Assembly: GCA_015057505.1 (NCBI GenBank)
Contig: SVEG01000003.1
Location: 121,612-185,611 of the forward strand
DNA length: 64,000 nucleotides
Origin: Lachnospiraceae bacterium
Lineage (GTDB): Bacteria; Bacillota; Clostridia; Lachnospirales; Lachnospiraceae
Direction: 5' to 3'
Position numbers and translations under genes: made by a program. The notes beneath the pieces were generated by a model. That model had not been told where the DNA came from. It made no database searches and worked only from the letters and a program-made list of their open reading frames with translations. Positions 41,400 to 49,332 of the stretch are shown here, piece by piece (position 1 is the first letter of the stretch; each line of letters starts with the position of its first letter).

Positions 41400-42575
41400 G
41401 TGAAGATATTGTATTACACTTGGGGCGAAAATTCCAAAGAAGATATGCTGTACACATTCCGTAAGATGAATCTTGATGTGACGGAATGGAGCTTAAGACC
41501 GACGGATTACGATAATGATTTGGAGTTCTGCAGACAGCTTAAGAAGAAAATAGAGGAAGAGAAAGTAGATGTTATCTTTTCGTTTGATTTTATTCCTGTG
41601 ATTTCAAGGTGCATTAAGGAAATGAATGAGCAGGATAACACGGATATTATATATATATCATGGATTTATGATTGCCCGCATACGACACTTTTTTCGCCGT
41701 ATGCAATGTACGAGAAGAATTATATATTCGTGTTCGATAAAATGCAGTGCAATAAGCTATGGGGTCTGGGATATACCAATGTGTATTACATGCCTCTTGC
41801 AGTTAATACGGACAGGCTCAACAAGCAATTGCAGCTTCCTAACAGAATTGGGCAGGGAGATATTAAGGTTAGCTTTATAGGAAGTCTCTATGAGAATAAT
41901 TTTTATGATAAGATTAATTATCTTCCTGATTACATACGCGGTTATATCAGCGGAATTATGGAGTCGCAGAAGAAACTGTACGGCTGTAATATTGTCGAGA
42001 CACTACTTGAAGATAAGGTTGTAAATGAAGTTGGCAAATACGTGTCTGCGCCGCTTGGCGCGGGATATAAGGCAGGTTTGCGTGAACTGCTTGCCGACAT
42101 GATAAATGCGAAGATTACATCTGATGAACGAATCTCTATGCTTGGAAAAGTGTCGGAAGTTTACGGGCTTACATTGTGTACGGGCTCTGATAAAAAACTT
42201 GTGTCTAAAGCAAAGCATGCAGGATATGTTTCATATGAAGAAGGGATGCCAAAGATTTTCAGAGATTCGGCGATTAATATAAATATTACCCTGCGTTCGA
42301 TAGAATCGGGTATTCCGCTCCGTGCACTTGATATTATGGGGGCGGGTGGATTCCTTTTGTCGAATTATCAGCCGGAACTTGCTGAATATTTTGAGGACGG
42401 CAAAGAGGCTGTGTTGTTTGGCAGTGAGGAAGATTTGCTTGATAAGATAGGGTTTTATCTTGAACATGATGAACTCAGGCGCGAGATTGCTTATAACGGT
42501 TGGAAGAAAGTGCAGGAGCAGTTCGGATATGAGTATGTGGTAACACAGATTTTGAAAATAGTAGGTAAATATTAA
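41400..42575 (+). CDS. CgeB-like glycosyltransferase (GT-B fold), copy 1
   Basis: 391 aa. The N-terminal half (VKILYYTWGENSKEDM and IIYISWIYDCPHTTLFSPYA) resembles DUF3880, and the C-terminal half has the CgeB/GT1 nucleotide-sugar site: INITLRSIESGIPLRALDIM then GAGGFLLSNYQPELAEYFED and VLFGSEEDLLDKIGFYL. GTG at 41400 is chosen with GCGGAGG 9 nt upstream; a TTG at 41382 would overlap that site. Paralogue of the gene at 62663-63841 at the other end of the glycan island. CgeB-like enzymes decorate spores or, in flagellar loci, flagellins. Acceptor unknown. Confidence 0.85.
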   Translation: MKILYYTWGENSKEDMLYTFRKMNLDVTEWSLRPTDYDNDLEFCRQLKKKIEEEKVDVIFSFDFIPVISRCIKEMNEQDNTDIIYISWIYDCPHTTLFSPYAMYEKNYIFVFDKMQCNKLWGLGYTNVYYMPLAVNTDRLNKQLQLPNRIGQGDIKVSFIGSLYENNFYDKINYLPDYIRGYISGIMESQKKLYGCNIVETLLEDKVVNEVGKYVSAPLGAGYKAGLRELLADMINAKITSDERISMLGKVSEVYGLTLCTGSDKKLVSKAKHAGYVSYEEGMPKIFRDSAININITLRSIESGIPLRALDIMGAGGFLLSNYQPELAEYFEDGKEAVLFGSEEDLLDKIGFYLEHDELRREIAYNGWKKVQEQFGYEYVVTQILKIVGKY

Positions 42576-42582
42576 ATAAAGT

Positions 42583-42628
42583 GCCTTCGGATGTTAGATA
42601 TTTGCTGCAACATTCGAAGGCTGTTTTT
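42583..42628. terminator. Terminator between convergent genes
   Basis: GCCTTCGGATGTT (42583-42595) pairs with AACATTCGAAGGC (42609-42621, one mismatch), then TGTTTTT. Confidence 0.85.
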
Positions 42629-42661
42629 ATAAATTATACGATTGATAATATCTCGTTAATT

Positions 42662-43576
42662 CTATGTATCATCGGATACATCTAATAATTGTGGCGATTG
42701 CGCATTTAGGGGTGAAATAACACTTTGCCCAATTGATTGTTCTAGTTCTTTCCTTGCATTATTTGCAATGTTGCCGCCTTCCAAAACAGTCTGCTTTGTC
42801 TGACTGAATCCTTTTGGATTTTTGACTTTAGAGATAGCGGTAGCAGATACTTCCGCTAACTGATTGAGCGCAAGCTCGATATCAGTCATGTTGTCACGCA
42901 AATTCTCTTTCTTAAGCCCCTTGATTTTCTTGTATTCGAGAATAGAGTGTCCGGACCATGATTTGGTTAGGATGTTTGTAAGTGTGGCATATTCCTGACC
43001 GGATTTGACACCTGCACGATTCCATTCTGCTGTGAGTTTCTTACGTACGTCGATGGCATGTAATCGTTGCTCAATCCACTTTTCAGAGTAGCCCTTCTCG
43101 CGGTATGTTCGAAGCATGCGTTCAAATGCAAGCTCAGGATCGGCAATCTCTTCTAAGCGTTCCTTGCCGACTAACGCAAGCCATTGCTTTAACGGTTCGG
43201 CTTTCTTGGATGGTATGGATTGGATAATACGGAGAAGCTGCTCAGTATTGGCACAATCTGTTAAGCGCATCTTGCCGTCGGAAGCTTTCATTTTCAAACG
43301 TACGATTTTTTCGTACGTTTCATTTGCACCTTCAGAAATTAGCTTACGTTTCAAGTCACTCCAATATCGTTTGGGAGTGTCAGTACCGGTTAAATATTCG
43401 CATACATCCACAACAGAAAAATACCAATCTTCCTCTCTGGGATGCCATACCTTACGAATAGTCTCATCGTAGATAAATTCAAGTTCTTGCTCGTCATCAA
43501 TATTGAGTTGTTCTATCGGCATAGAAATAGTAGAGTTAGATTCTTCATCAAAAACGTAAAAAAAGATAATAATCAC
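42662..43576 (-). CDS. BRO-N/DinD-like phage-type protein
   Basis: Up to 304 aa. EFIYDETIRKVWHPREEDWYF then SVVDVCEYLTGTDTPKRYWS is the BRO N-terminal domain of phage antirepressors; KIVRLKMKASDGKMRLTDCA and QSIPSKKAEPLKQWLALVGK then ERLEEIADPELAFERMLRTY match the longer DinD/BRO group found outside prophages. The C-terminus (SGQEYATLTNILTKSWSGHS and KENLRDNMTDIELALNQLAE) is also family-typical. Start is uncertain: GTG at 43574-43576 abuts AAGAAG; ATG at 43520-43522 (MPIEQLNID) has no clear site. TATAAT at about 43593 on this strand may be its -10. Lone mobile-type gene. Confidence 0.8.
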   Translation of the reverse strand: MIIIFFYVFDEESNSTISMPIEQLNIDDEQELEFIYDETIRKVWHPREEDWYFSVVDVCEYLTGTDTPKRYWSDLKRKLISEGANETYEKIVRLKMKASDGKMRLTDCANTEQLLRIIQSIPSKKAEPLKQWLALVGKERLEEIADPELAFERMLRTYREKGYSEKWIEQRLHAIDVRKKLTAEWNRAGVKSGQEYATLTNILTKSWSGHSILEYKKIKGLKKENLRDNMTDIELALNQLAEVSATAISKVKNPKGFSQTKQTVLEGGNIANNARKELEQSIGQSVISPLNAQSPQLLDVSDDT

Positions 43577-43654
43577 CTTCTTAACTGACTTGATTATATC
43601 TTAATTTTAACATAAGGAATTTATGCAGTCAAGAAAAATGTAAAAAAATGGAAG

Positions 43655-44152
43655 CTATTTTTTGTATATTCTCTCTGCAATATAGTCCCTTACCTCAGAG
43701 GGTGACACATCTGTCATGGCATCCTTCGGCAAAACCAGAGACAGTTTAATCTTATCATATAAGAGTATAAATTCCGAAAAATCAACCACACGGCTGAAAT
43801 CATCCCAATGGAACATGTTGTACATATCAAGTTCCTCACGCTCTATAAGGATTCCGTTGTCCATGATAGTGAACTTAGCCATTGCGGTATCGGCCTTGCT
43901 TCGGAAGCGAAGATGCTTCTTGATCTTGAATACAAAGGCGAGAACGTGTAATACAGGATACAACATGAGTATGATGTATAACGGTATAAGATAAGTAATA
44001 CGACTTGTGGCAAAAAGATATATTCCGAATACAGCAGGAAGTAAAGTTAATACAAGGCGTGATTTATTATGAATATAACGGTTCCAAAGACAAAGTTTGG
44101 TATATGATGCGCCGCTCGGCTTAAAGGGCGCTGTAAAAGTGATGTTTTGCAT
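43655..44152 (-). CDS. YcxB-like membrane protein
   Basis: 165 aa, starting MQNITFTAPFKPSGASYTKL at ATG 44150-44152 with AGAAAGGA upstream. Two adjacent hydrophobic segments (about 36-52, LVLTLLPAVFGIYLFAT, and 55-75, ITYLIPLYIILMLYPVLHVL) are followed by a cytoplasmic YcxB-like domain: GILIEREELDMYNMFHWDDF then SRVVDFSEFILLY, the family pattern. Function of YcxB domains is unknown. Single gene on the minus strand, divergent from flagellin; the 445 bp between the two starts hold both promoters. Confidence 0.8.
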   Translation of the reverse strand: MQNITFTAPFKPSGASYTKLCLWNRYIHNKSRLVLTLLPAVFGIYLFATSRITYLIPLYIILMLYPVLHVLAFVFKIKKHLRFRSKADTAMAKFTIMDNGILIEREELDMYNMFHWDDFSRVVDFSEFILLYDKIKLSLVLPKDAMTDVSPSEVRDYIAERIYKK

Positions 44153-44374
44153 GGGGGTAGTCCTTTCTTGACGGTAATATAAATTATATATGTTATTATA
44201 CAAAGAAAAAGGGGCGATGGCAAGGAGAGGATTAATCGTTTTATTTTGTCAATTAAGTCTTGATTATTAAGCCAAAATAAGCGATAATATAAGTGTATAT
44301 ATCGGATTATATCTGGCTAAATACCCGCATTAAAAACTTTTTTGAAAAAAAATAAAAAAAGTTGTAAAAAGGTA

Positions 44375-44402
44375 TAAAGTTTTTGCGAGAACGTCCGATA
44401 TA
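44375..44402 (+). promoter_or_regulatory. Sigma-28 (FliA/SigD) promoter of flagellin
   Basis: TAAA (44375-44378), 16-bp spacer, CCGATATA (44395-44402), a close match to the sigma-28 consensus. Transcription should start near 44410. The 170 bp upstream of it are AT-rich; nothing else is clear there. Confidence 0.85.
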
Positions 44403-44597
44403 TAAGTCAAGAACAAGGAAACAACATTAACAAAGATGTTGGAGATTAACGAAGGTAACTCAAACCGATTAACCTAGGGATTGGATTTGCGATACATAAG
44501 TTAATCACTTTGTTCAAAAGTTTCCCTCGAAAGGAATCGGGGGCTGCACTGGAACAAGATTTCCAGTGACAAAAAATATACACATGGAGGTATCATT
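44403..44597 (+). promoter_or_regulatory. Long structured 5' leader of flagellin mRNA
   Basis: About 190 nt, unusually long. It holds several GGA words (for example at 44417, 44441, 44477, 44483, 44533), a perfect hairpin CACTGGAA (44547-44554)/TTCCAGTG (44561-44568), and a GGA in the ribosome site (TGGAGG, 44586-44591). This layout fits CsrA control of flagellin translation as known for Bacillus hag. CsrA binding is inferred only. Confidence 0.5.
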
Positions 44598-45422
44598 ATG
44601 ATAATACAACACAATATGCAGGCAGCTAATGCCAACAGAATGTTAGGCGGAGTGGTTACAGCACAGTCTAAATCAACAGAGAAGTTATCTTCGGGTTATA
44701 GAATTAATCGTGCAGCAGACGATGCAGCAGGTCTTTCAATCTCTGAGAAGATGAGAGGACAGATTCGTGGTCTTGATCAGGCTTCAACAAACGCACAGGA
44801 CGGTATCTCTCTTATCCAGACAGCAGAAGGTGCTCTTAATGAGACACATGCTATCTTACAGAGAATGAGAGAGTTAGCAGTTCAGGCAGCTAACGATACA
44901 GCAGTAACAGAAGATAGAGAAGCTATTCAGAAGGAACTTGATCAGTTGTCATCTGAAATTGACAGAATTGCAACTACAACTCAGTTCAATACTATGAATC
45001 TTCTCGATGGTTCGTTCACAGGAAAGAACCTTCAGATTGGTGCTAATGCAAATCAGAGTATGTCAATTCAGATTAGCAGTACAAAAGCAGCTTCACTTGG
45101 TGACGGCGTTTCAACTATCGGTAGTAGCGTTGCTTCTCACTCAGCAGCAACAGGAGCTATTACTGTAATTGACAGTGCTATTAAAGAGGTATCACAGACA
45201 AGAGCTGATTTGGGTGCTATCCAGAATCGTCTTGAGCATACAATCGCTAACCTTGACACATCTGCAGAGAATATGCAGGCAGCTGAATCACGTATCCGTG
45301 ACGTTGATATGGCTGATGAGATGGTTACATACTCTAAGAATAATATTCTTCAGCAGGCTGCACAGTCTATGCTTGCACAGGCTAACCAGACAACACAGGG
45401 CGTGTTATCATTACTTCAGTAA
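44598..45422 (+). CDS. hag: Flagellin
   Basis: 274 aa, a short flagellin. N-terminal D0/D1: MIIQHNMQAANANRMLGG, KSTEKLSSGYRINRAADDAA and MRGQIRGLDQASTNAQDGIS. C-terminal D1/D0: LGAIQNRLEHTIANLDTSAE and SRIRDVDMADEMVTYSKNNI, ending QANQTTQGVLSLLQ. The central variable region (about 140-190) is short and Ser/Thr-rich (STKAASLGDGVSTIGSSVAS), giving candidate O-glycosylation sites. Driven by a sigma-28 promoter, followed by a strong terminator and then a block of glycosyltransferase genes. Secreted via the flagellar export apparatus and polymerised into the filament. Confidence 0.97.
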   Translation: MIIQHNMQAANANRMLGGVVTAQSKSTEKLSSGYRINRAADDAAGLSISEKMRGQIRGLDQASTNAQDGISLIQTAEGALNETHAILQRMRELAVQAANDTAVTEDREAIQKELDQLSSEIDRIATTTQFNTMNLLDGSFTGKNLQIGANANQSMSIQISSTKAASLGDGVSTIGSSVASHSAATGAITVIDSAIKEVSQTRADLGAIQNRLEHTIANLDTSAENMQAAESRIRDVDMADEMVTYSKNNILQQAAQSMLAQANQTTQGVLSLLQ

Positions 45423-45456
45423 TTTAATAACTATCATACTTCGTAAGAAGTACGCG

Positions 45457-45489
45457 AAAGGTCCTTCCCGAGGGAAGGGCCTTTTGGTT
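45457..45489 (+). terminator. Terminator after flagellin
   Basis: AAAGGTCCTTCCC (45457-45469) pairs with GGGAAGGGCCTTTT (45472-45485, one wobble) with a 2-nt loop, then T-rich sequence. Confidence 0.9.
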
Positions 45490-45519
45490 TATATCAAAAT
45501 GTTTTTGGTATAAACCAAA
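45483..45519 (+). other. Hairpin just upstream of the SunS-like gene
   Basis: TTTGGTTTATA (45483-45493) and TATAAACCAAA (45509-45519), perfect 11-bp stem. Its left arm starts within the T-run of the flagellin terminator, so the two structures may compete. It ends 12 nt before the AGGAGG site of the next gene. Confidence 0.7.
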
Positions 45520-45541
45520 GGGCAAAAGAAGGAGGCTTATT

Positions 45542-47710
45542 ATGAATAATAGGGTTATTTATCAATGTTTTGATAGTAAAGAGACATTACTCAAATTTCC
45601 ATATCCGCCTATTTATAAAGAGGAAAACACGTATTATATATGCTTTTCATTGGATAAAACAATAAATTCAAAATGTTGGGAAATGATATATGTAGAGAAT
45701 TATGATAGTGGTACGATAGATACATTTCTTGAAAATTTTACTGACAGAAAAGAAGTGAAGACTAATCAAATCCAGGTAGGACCAATATTTAATGATGGTT
45801 TTACAGAGTATGAGCCTCTAATTACAATACCAAAATTATCAGATCTTCCGGATATCGATTTTGACAGTAATAAGTTTGTTGCAACGTGTGATGAAAATGG
45901 GAATTATGTGTATAGGAAGAATCCAACGTATTCAACGGGAAAATACGAAGGAAGGGAGCTTCTTCTTACAATAGGTGTTCCTGTAAGTAATCAGATAGAG
46001 ACTATTGACAGATGCTTGTCACATGTAAAGCCGCTCCTTGATAATCTTGATGCAGAACTCGTGGTAGTGGATACCGGAAGTACGGATGGAACAATAGAAG
46101 TATGTAAAGAGTATGGGGCAAGGATTGTGGAATTCCCTTGGTGTAATAATATGTCTGCAGCAAGAAATGTAGCGATCAATAATGCCAAAGGTTTATGGTA
46201 CATGTCGATAGATGATGATGAATGGTTTGAAAATGTGGATGATATAATTGATTTCTTTAAATCAGGAAGATTCAAAGGCAAGCAGGGCGCAACTTATATA
46301 CAAAGGAATTATATTTCTGTAAAAAATGGTACGTATACTGACACACCGGCGCTTAGACTTGCAAAAATTACTCCAAAGCTACATTTTGAGGGCAGAATTC
46401 ATGATGCGCTTGTTATTACAGATGGGCTTACTATAGTAGGTGATGCTCTTTCAAGCTTTGCACATCATTGTGGTTTTGCGCGAGATGATATGGAGAAGAT
46501 AAAGAAAAAATATATTCGCAATATATCAACGCTTATTTATGATGTTTATGAGTATCCGACTAATATAAGATATAATTATCAATTTGCAAATGAATTGCAT
46601 GTTATAGAGCATTTTAAAGAATCTGCGGCATATTTCTTCAGAGGACTCGCAATGGAACTTGAGCAGGGAATTACTTTTTATAGTAATCACCAGGCTAATG
46701 CTTTGATTTCAACGGCATACAATCAGAGGTCTAAGGATGTTTTCTATCTTATTGATTTGTTGGAAGGTAAATACAATTTTACTGTTGCTGAAAGGGCATA
46801 TTTTGCATATATTAAAGCCGAGATGTATCTCAGGGATAAACGTTCTTATGAGAAGGCACTTGAGAATTACAAATTATATGAGAGTTATAGGCATGAATTT
46901 GACAAGAATCCAAAAGAAAGTATGGCAAATACTTATACTGGACTTGAATATTGTACAAATGAAGATATGATAAGTGCAACACATTCAATAGCGTTTTGCG
47001 CATATATGGGCTTGGGATTAGAAGAGGAAGCTTTGAAGGAATTGGAACTTTTAAAGAAAAAGCTTATGTTTGACAGTGAGCATCCTATATACAAGCATAT
47101 ACATATGGGCAGTGGGGATGCGTTTGTTAGGCGAATGCAGGATATGACAAGAGTGCAGTGCGATGACAGAATAGAGTTCTTTCTTAAGGGATTTGTTGAG
47201 TATACCGTGGATAGCAAATCGGAGAAGTGTGAACTCCGGAAACTTGCAACTATACTTGACTATTTTACTATCGATAAAATACAGCGATTTTTCTTTGATA
47301 ATGCAGATTGTATAGAGGATGATTTTTGGGATAAATTGAATTTATCGGATCTTTATGCGCTGGCAAATGGAGAATATAGTATTTCTGTGCAAATGAGATA
47401 TTTATATGCATATATGCTTAAGGTAAAGTTTGTCAAGACAGATAAAGGTATGGAATCGCTAGATATGTTTTTGAAATATGTGAGAGCGATGACAGAATTT
47501 TCTTATGCTTATTATAATCGAGGTTTACTTGAAGGTAACATAGACAGTGTTGTTCCAAGTGAGATAAGAGCGGTATGTCTTGTATGGAGAGGTTGTAATG
47601 AGACATCTGTTCAAAGTATGATAAAAAATTTGAAAGAGGCATTGGCAATATATCCTGAGTTTTACTTTGAAATAGGAGAACTCTTGAAAACAATCAGTGG
47701 AGAAAATTAG
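45542..47710 (+). CDS. SunS-like GT2 glycosyltransferase with helical-repeat tail
   Basis: 722 aa. After an N-terminal region of about 130 residues comes a GT-A domain: LLLTIGVPVSNQIETIDRCL, LVVVDTGSTDGTIEVCKEYG, FPWCNNMSAARNVAINNAKG and the metal-binding SIDDDEW. The VDTGSTDGT and W...SAARN motifs are those of SunS/FgtA-type enzymes that transfer sugar directly to protein side chains. The rest is helical with TPR-like repeats (AYFFRGLAMELEQGITFYSN and EKALENYKLYESYRHEF). Placed straight after flagellin, it is the best candidate for the first, protein-linked sugar. AGGAGG upstream. Confidence 0.85.
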   Translation: MNNRVIYQCFDSKETLLKFPYPPIYKEENTYYICFSLDKTINSKCWEMIYVENYDSGTIDTFLENFTDRKEVKTNQIQVGPIFNDGFTEYEPLITIPKLSDLPDIDFDSNKFVATCDENGNYVYRKNPTYSTGKYEGRELLLTIGVPVSNQIETIDRCLSHVKPLLDNLDAELVVVDTGSTDGTIEVCKEYGARIVEFPWCNNMSAARNVAINNAKGLWYMSIDDDEWFENVDDIIDFFKSGRFKGKQGATYIQRNYISVKNGTYTDTPALRLAKITPKLHFEGRIHDALVITDGLTIVGDALSSFAHHCGFARDDMEKIKKKYIRNISTLIYDVYEYPTNIRYNYQFANELHVIEHFKESAAYFFRGLAMELEQGITFYSNHQANALISTAYNQRSKDVFYLIDLLEGKYNFTVAERAYFAYIKAEMYLRDKRSYEKALENYKLYESYRHEFDKNPKESMANTYTGLEYCTNEDMISATHSIAFCAYMGLGLEEEALKELELLKKKLMFDSEHPIYKHIHMGSGDAFVRRMQDMTRVQCDDRIEFFLKGFVEYTVDSKSEKCELRKLATILDYFTIDKIQRFFFDNADCIEDDFWDKLNLSDLYALANGEYSISVQMRYLYAYMLKVKFVKTDKGMESLDMFLKYVRAMTEFSYAYYNRGLLEGNIDSVVPSEIRAVCLVWRGCNETSVQSMIKNLKEALAIYPEFYFEIGELLKTISGEN

Positions 47711-47731
47711 TAATTGGAATGAGAGAAGAGT

Positions 47732-48811
47732 ATGCAGAATTCTAAGAAGATGGATTTTATTATATGTTATAATGATAAGTTATATCTTAAAGAGTGCATG
47801 GACTATATTTCGTTTTTAAAGGTTCCTGCTGATATGGAAATAGGTATTATAAGTGTTGTTGAAGCAGACAGCATGGCAGCGGGATATAATGAAGCTATGC
47901 GAGCTTCAAATGCTTTGTATAAAGTGTATTTACACCAGGATGTATTTATAATAAATGAAAATTTTATTTGTGACGTTATGGATGTATTTATGCAGTATCC
48001 GGAGTATGGAATGCTGGGTGTACTTGGATCAGATAGAATGGTCGGGGATGCTAATTATTGTGGAAAATGGAATGTGGGGACTACACAGTCGTGTAATTCT
48101 ATATATGCTGCACAAATAGTACTTGATACACCGGACATAATTAGAGAAGTAGTGGCTATTGATGGGATGATAATGATCACCCAACACGATATTTCGTGGA
48201 GGGAAGATATATTCGATGGCTTTGACTTTTATGACATATCGCAGTGTGCCGAATTTAATAAAGCAGGTTATAAGGTTGGAGTGCCAAAGCAGAACAGTGT
48301 ATGGTGTATGCATGATTGTGGTCATACAAAGTTGACAAAGTATAACCATTACAGAGAAATATTTTGCAGGGAATATAAGAATCTTGGATATGAATATGCA
48401 GATAAAGATTATGCAGTAAGATACAATATGTTGAATTTAGAGGTTGAAAAGATATTGCCGCTAATTGAGAAAAATATATCTGAGGGAGATATTATTGGGG
48501 CAAAGGGAATTGTAGAAGAAGTATTTCAAATGTATAAATCTAATACGAGGCTATGTGAACTCCGTGTTTTGTGTAACATAATTTTATTACAGAACAGTTC
48601 TGAAAAAGAAAAAATATTTTATAATATGTCAAATGTCAATGAACTTCTGGAACGGTTAAGAATAATGAAATTTGCATTGAGAAGAGTGGAATACGGAAAG
48701 CCAAGAGGAGATTATACCGAAATTATTGGGATGTTTGAAAAAAAGGAATATATGTCAGAGATACTAAAGATATTGGTGGATAGCTTTTTGGTAGAACCGG
48801 TATTTAACTGA
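47732..48811 (+). CDS. PF13712-type glycosyltransferase (Glyco_tranf_2_5)
   Basis: 359 aa. KMDFIICYNDKLYLKECMDY, EADSMAAGYNEAM, YKVYLHQDVFIINENFICDV (metal site H-x-D), DGMIMITQHDISWREDIFDG then FDFYDISQC are the motif order of this GT-A family, common in flagellar and S-layer loci. The C-terminal 120 residues are helical and end with RRVEYGKPRGDYTEIIGMF. The whole protein is homologous to the middle third of the 1041-aa fusion at 49332. Acceptor unknown. Confidence 0.85.
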   Translation: MQNSKKMDFIICYNDKLYLKECMDYISFLKVPADMEIGIISVVEADSMAAGYNEAMRASNALYKVYLHQDVFIINENFICDVMDVFMQYPEYGMLGVLGSDRMVGDANYCGKWNVGTTQSCNSIYAAQIVLDTPDIIREVVAIDGMIMITQHDISWREDIFDGFDFYDISQCAEFNKAGYKVGVPKQNSVWCMHDCGHTKLTKYNHYREIFCREYKNLGYEYADKDYAVRYNMLNLEVEKILPLIEKNISEGDIIGAKGIVEEVFQMYKSNTRLCELRVLCNIILLQNSSEKEKIFYNMSNVNELLERLRIMKFALRRVEYGKPRGDYTEIIGMFEKKEYMSEILKILVDSFLVEPVFN

Positions 48812-48843
48812 ACGTAGTAGTGTTGTAGTTGTCAAAAGATTTC

Positions 48844-48872
48844 TTGAATATTTGCCGATTTTATGATACAAT
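48844..48872 (+). promoter_or_regulatory. Promoter inside the glycan island
   Basis: TTGAAT (48844-48849), 17 bp, TACAAT (48867-48872), ahead of the 138-aa gene and the large fusion. Confidence 0.55.
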
Positions 48873-48915
48873 TTAGTAATAAATAGTCGCATTTTGTAAA
48901 AAAGGGGGACTTAAT

Positions 48916-49332
48916 TTGGACTTTAAAACTGCAGAGAGAAATGCATCGCTTCTGCTTAGCGTAGGAGATATACATAGATTAGAGATATACCTTGCCAGTT
49001 TACCTAAAATGAATAAAAATCTTGTTATTATTCAGAATCTGATAGCTGTTTTTAAGGAAGAAGCTGCAAATAACGCACCGGTCACAGTTTTTAATTACTC
49101 ACTTGATTTTAAGAAGCTGGTTGAACATTATATGAAGACGAAGCTTCTTCTCAGAAGATTTGATTTTGATTTGCCTGAAGAATATCAGGAAGAATTTTAT
49201 GATTACTGTGTTGAAACAGGTGTGTCAGGGTACTTTATGGCTCACTTGCTTAAGAAAAATATTTTTAATCCTGAAAAAGTATATGCAAAGGTTGAGGAAC
49301 TCTTTAGGAAAAGGGAAGGAGCAACTGTCTAA
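48916..49332 (+). CDS. Hypothetical helical protein in the glycan island
   Basis: 138 aa starting at TTG 48916 with AAAGGGGG 9 nt upstream. Predicted all-helical: DFKTAERNASLLLSVGDIHR, then IYLASLPKMNKNLVIIQNLI and VEHYMKTKLLLRRFDFDLP. The phrase KLLLRRFDFDLP resembles the C-terminal helical tails of neighbouring glycosyltransferases (KFALRRVEYGKP and KFLLWRLEYGKP), so it may be a detached tail domain. It overlaps the next gene by one base, TAATG. Confidence 0.65.
   Translation: MDFKTAERNASLLLSVGDIHRLEIYLASLPKMNKNLVIIQNLIAVFKEEAANNAPVTVFNYSLDFKKLVEHYMKTKLLLRRFDFDLPEEYQEEFYDYCVETGVSGYFMAHLLKKNIFNPEKVYAKVEELFRKREGATV

Noticed and set aside
42662..44152. Prophage segment around the BRO/DinD-like and YcxB-like genes
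   Set aside because: Only one phage-type gene; no integrase, portal, capsid or attachment site in the region.
48916..49332. Regulator or chaperone role for the 138-aa protein
   Set aside because: No HTH, no flagellar-chaperone motif; only resemblance is to helical tails of adjacent glycosyltransferases.
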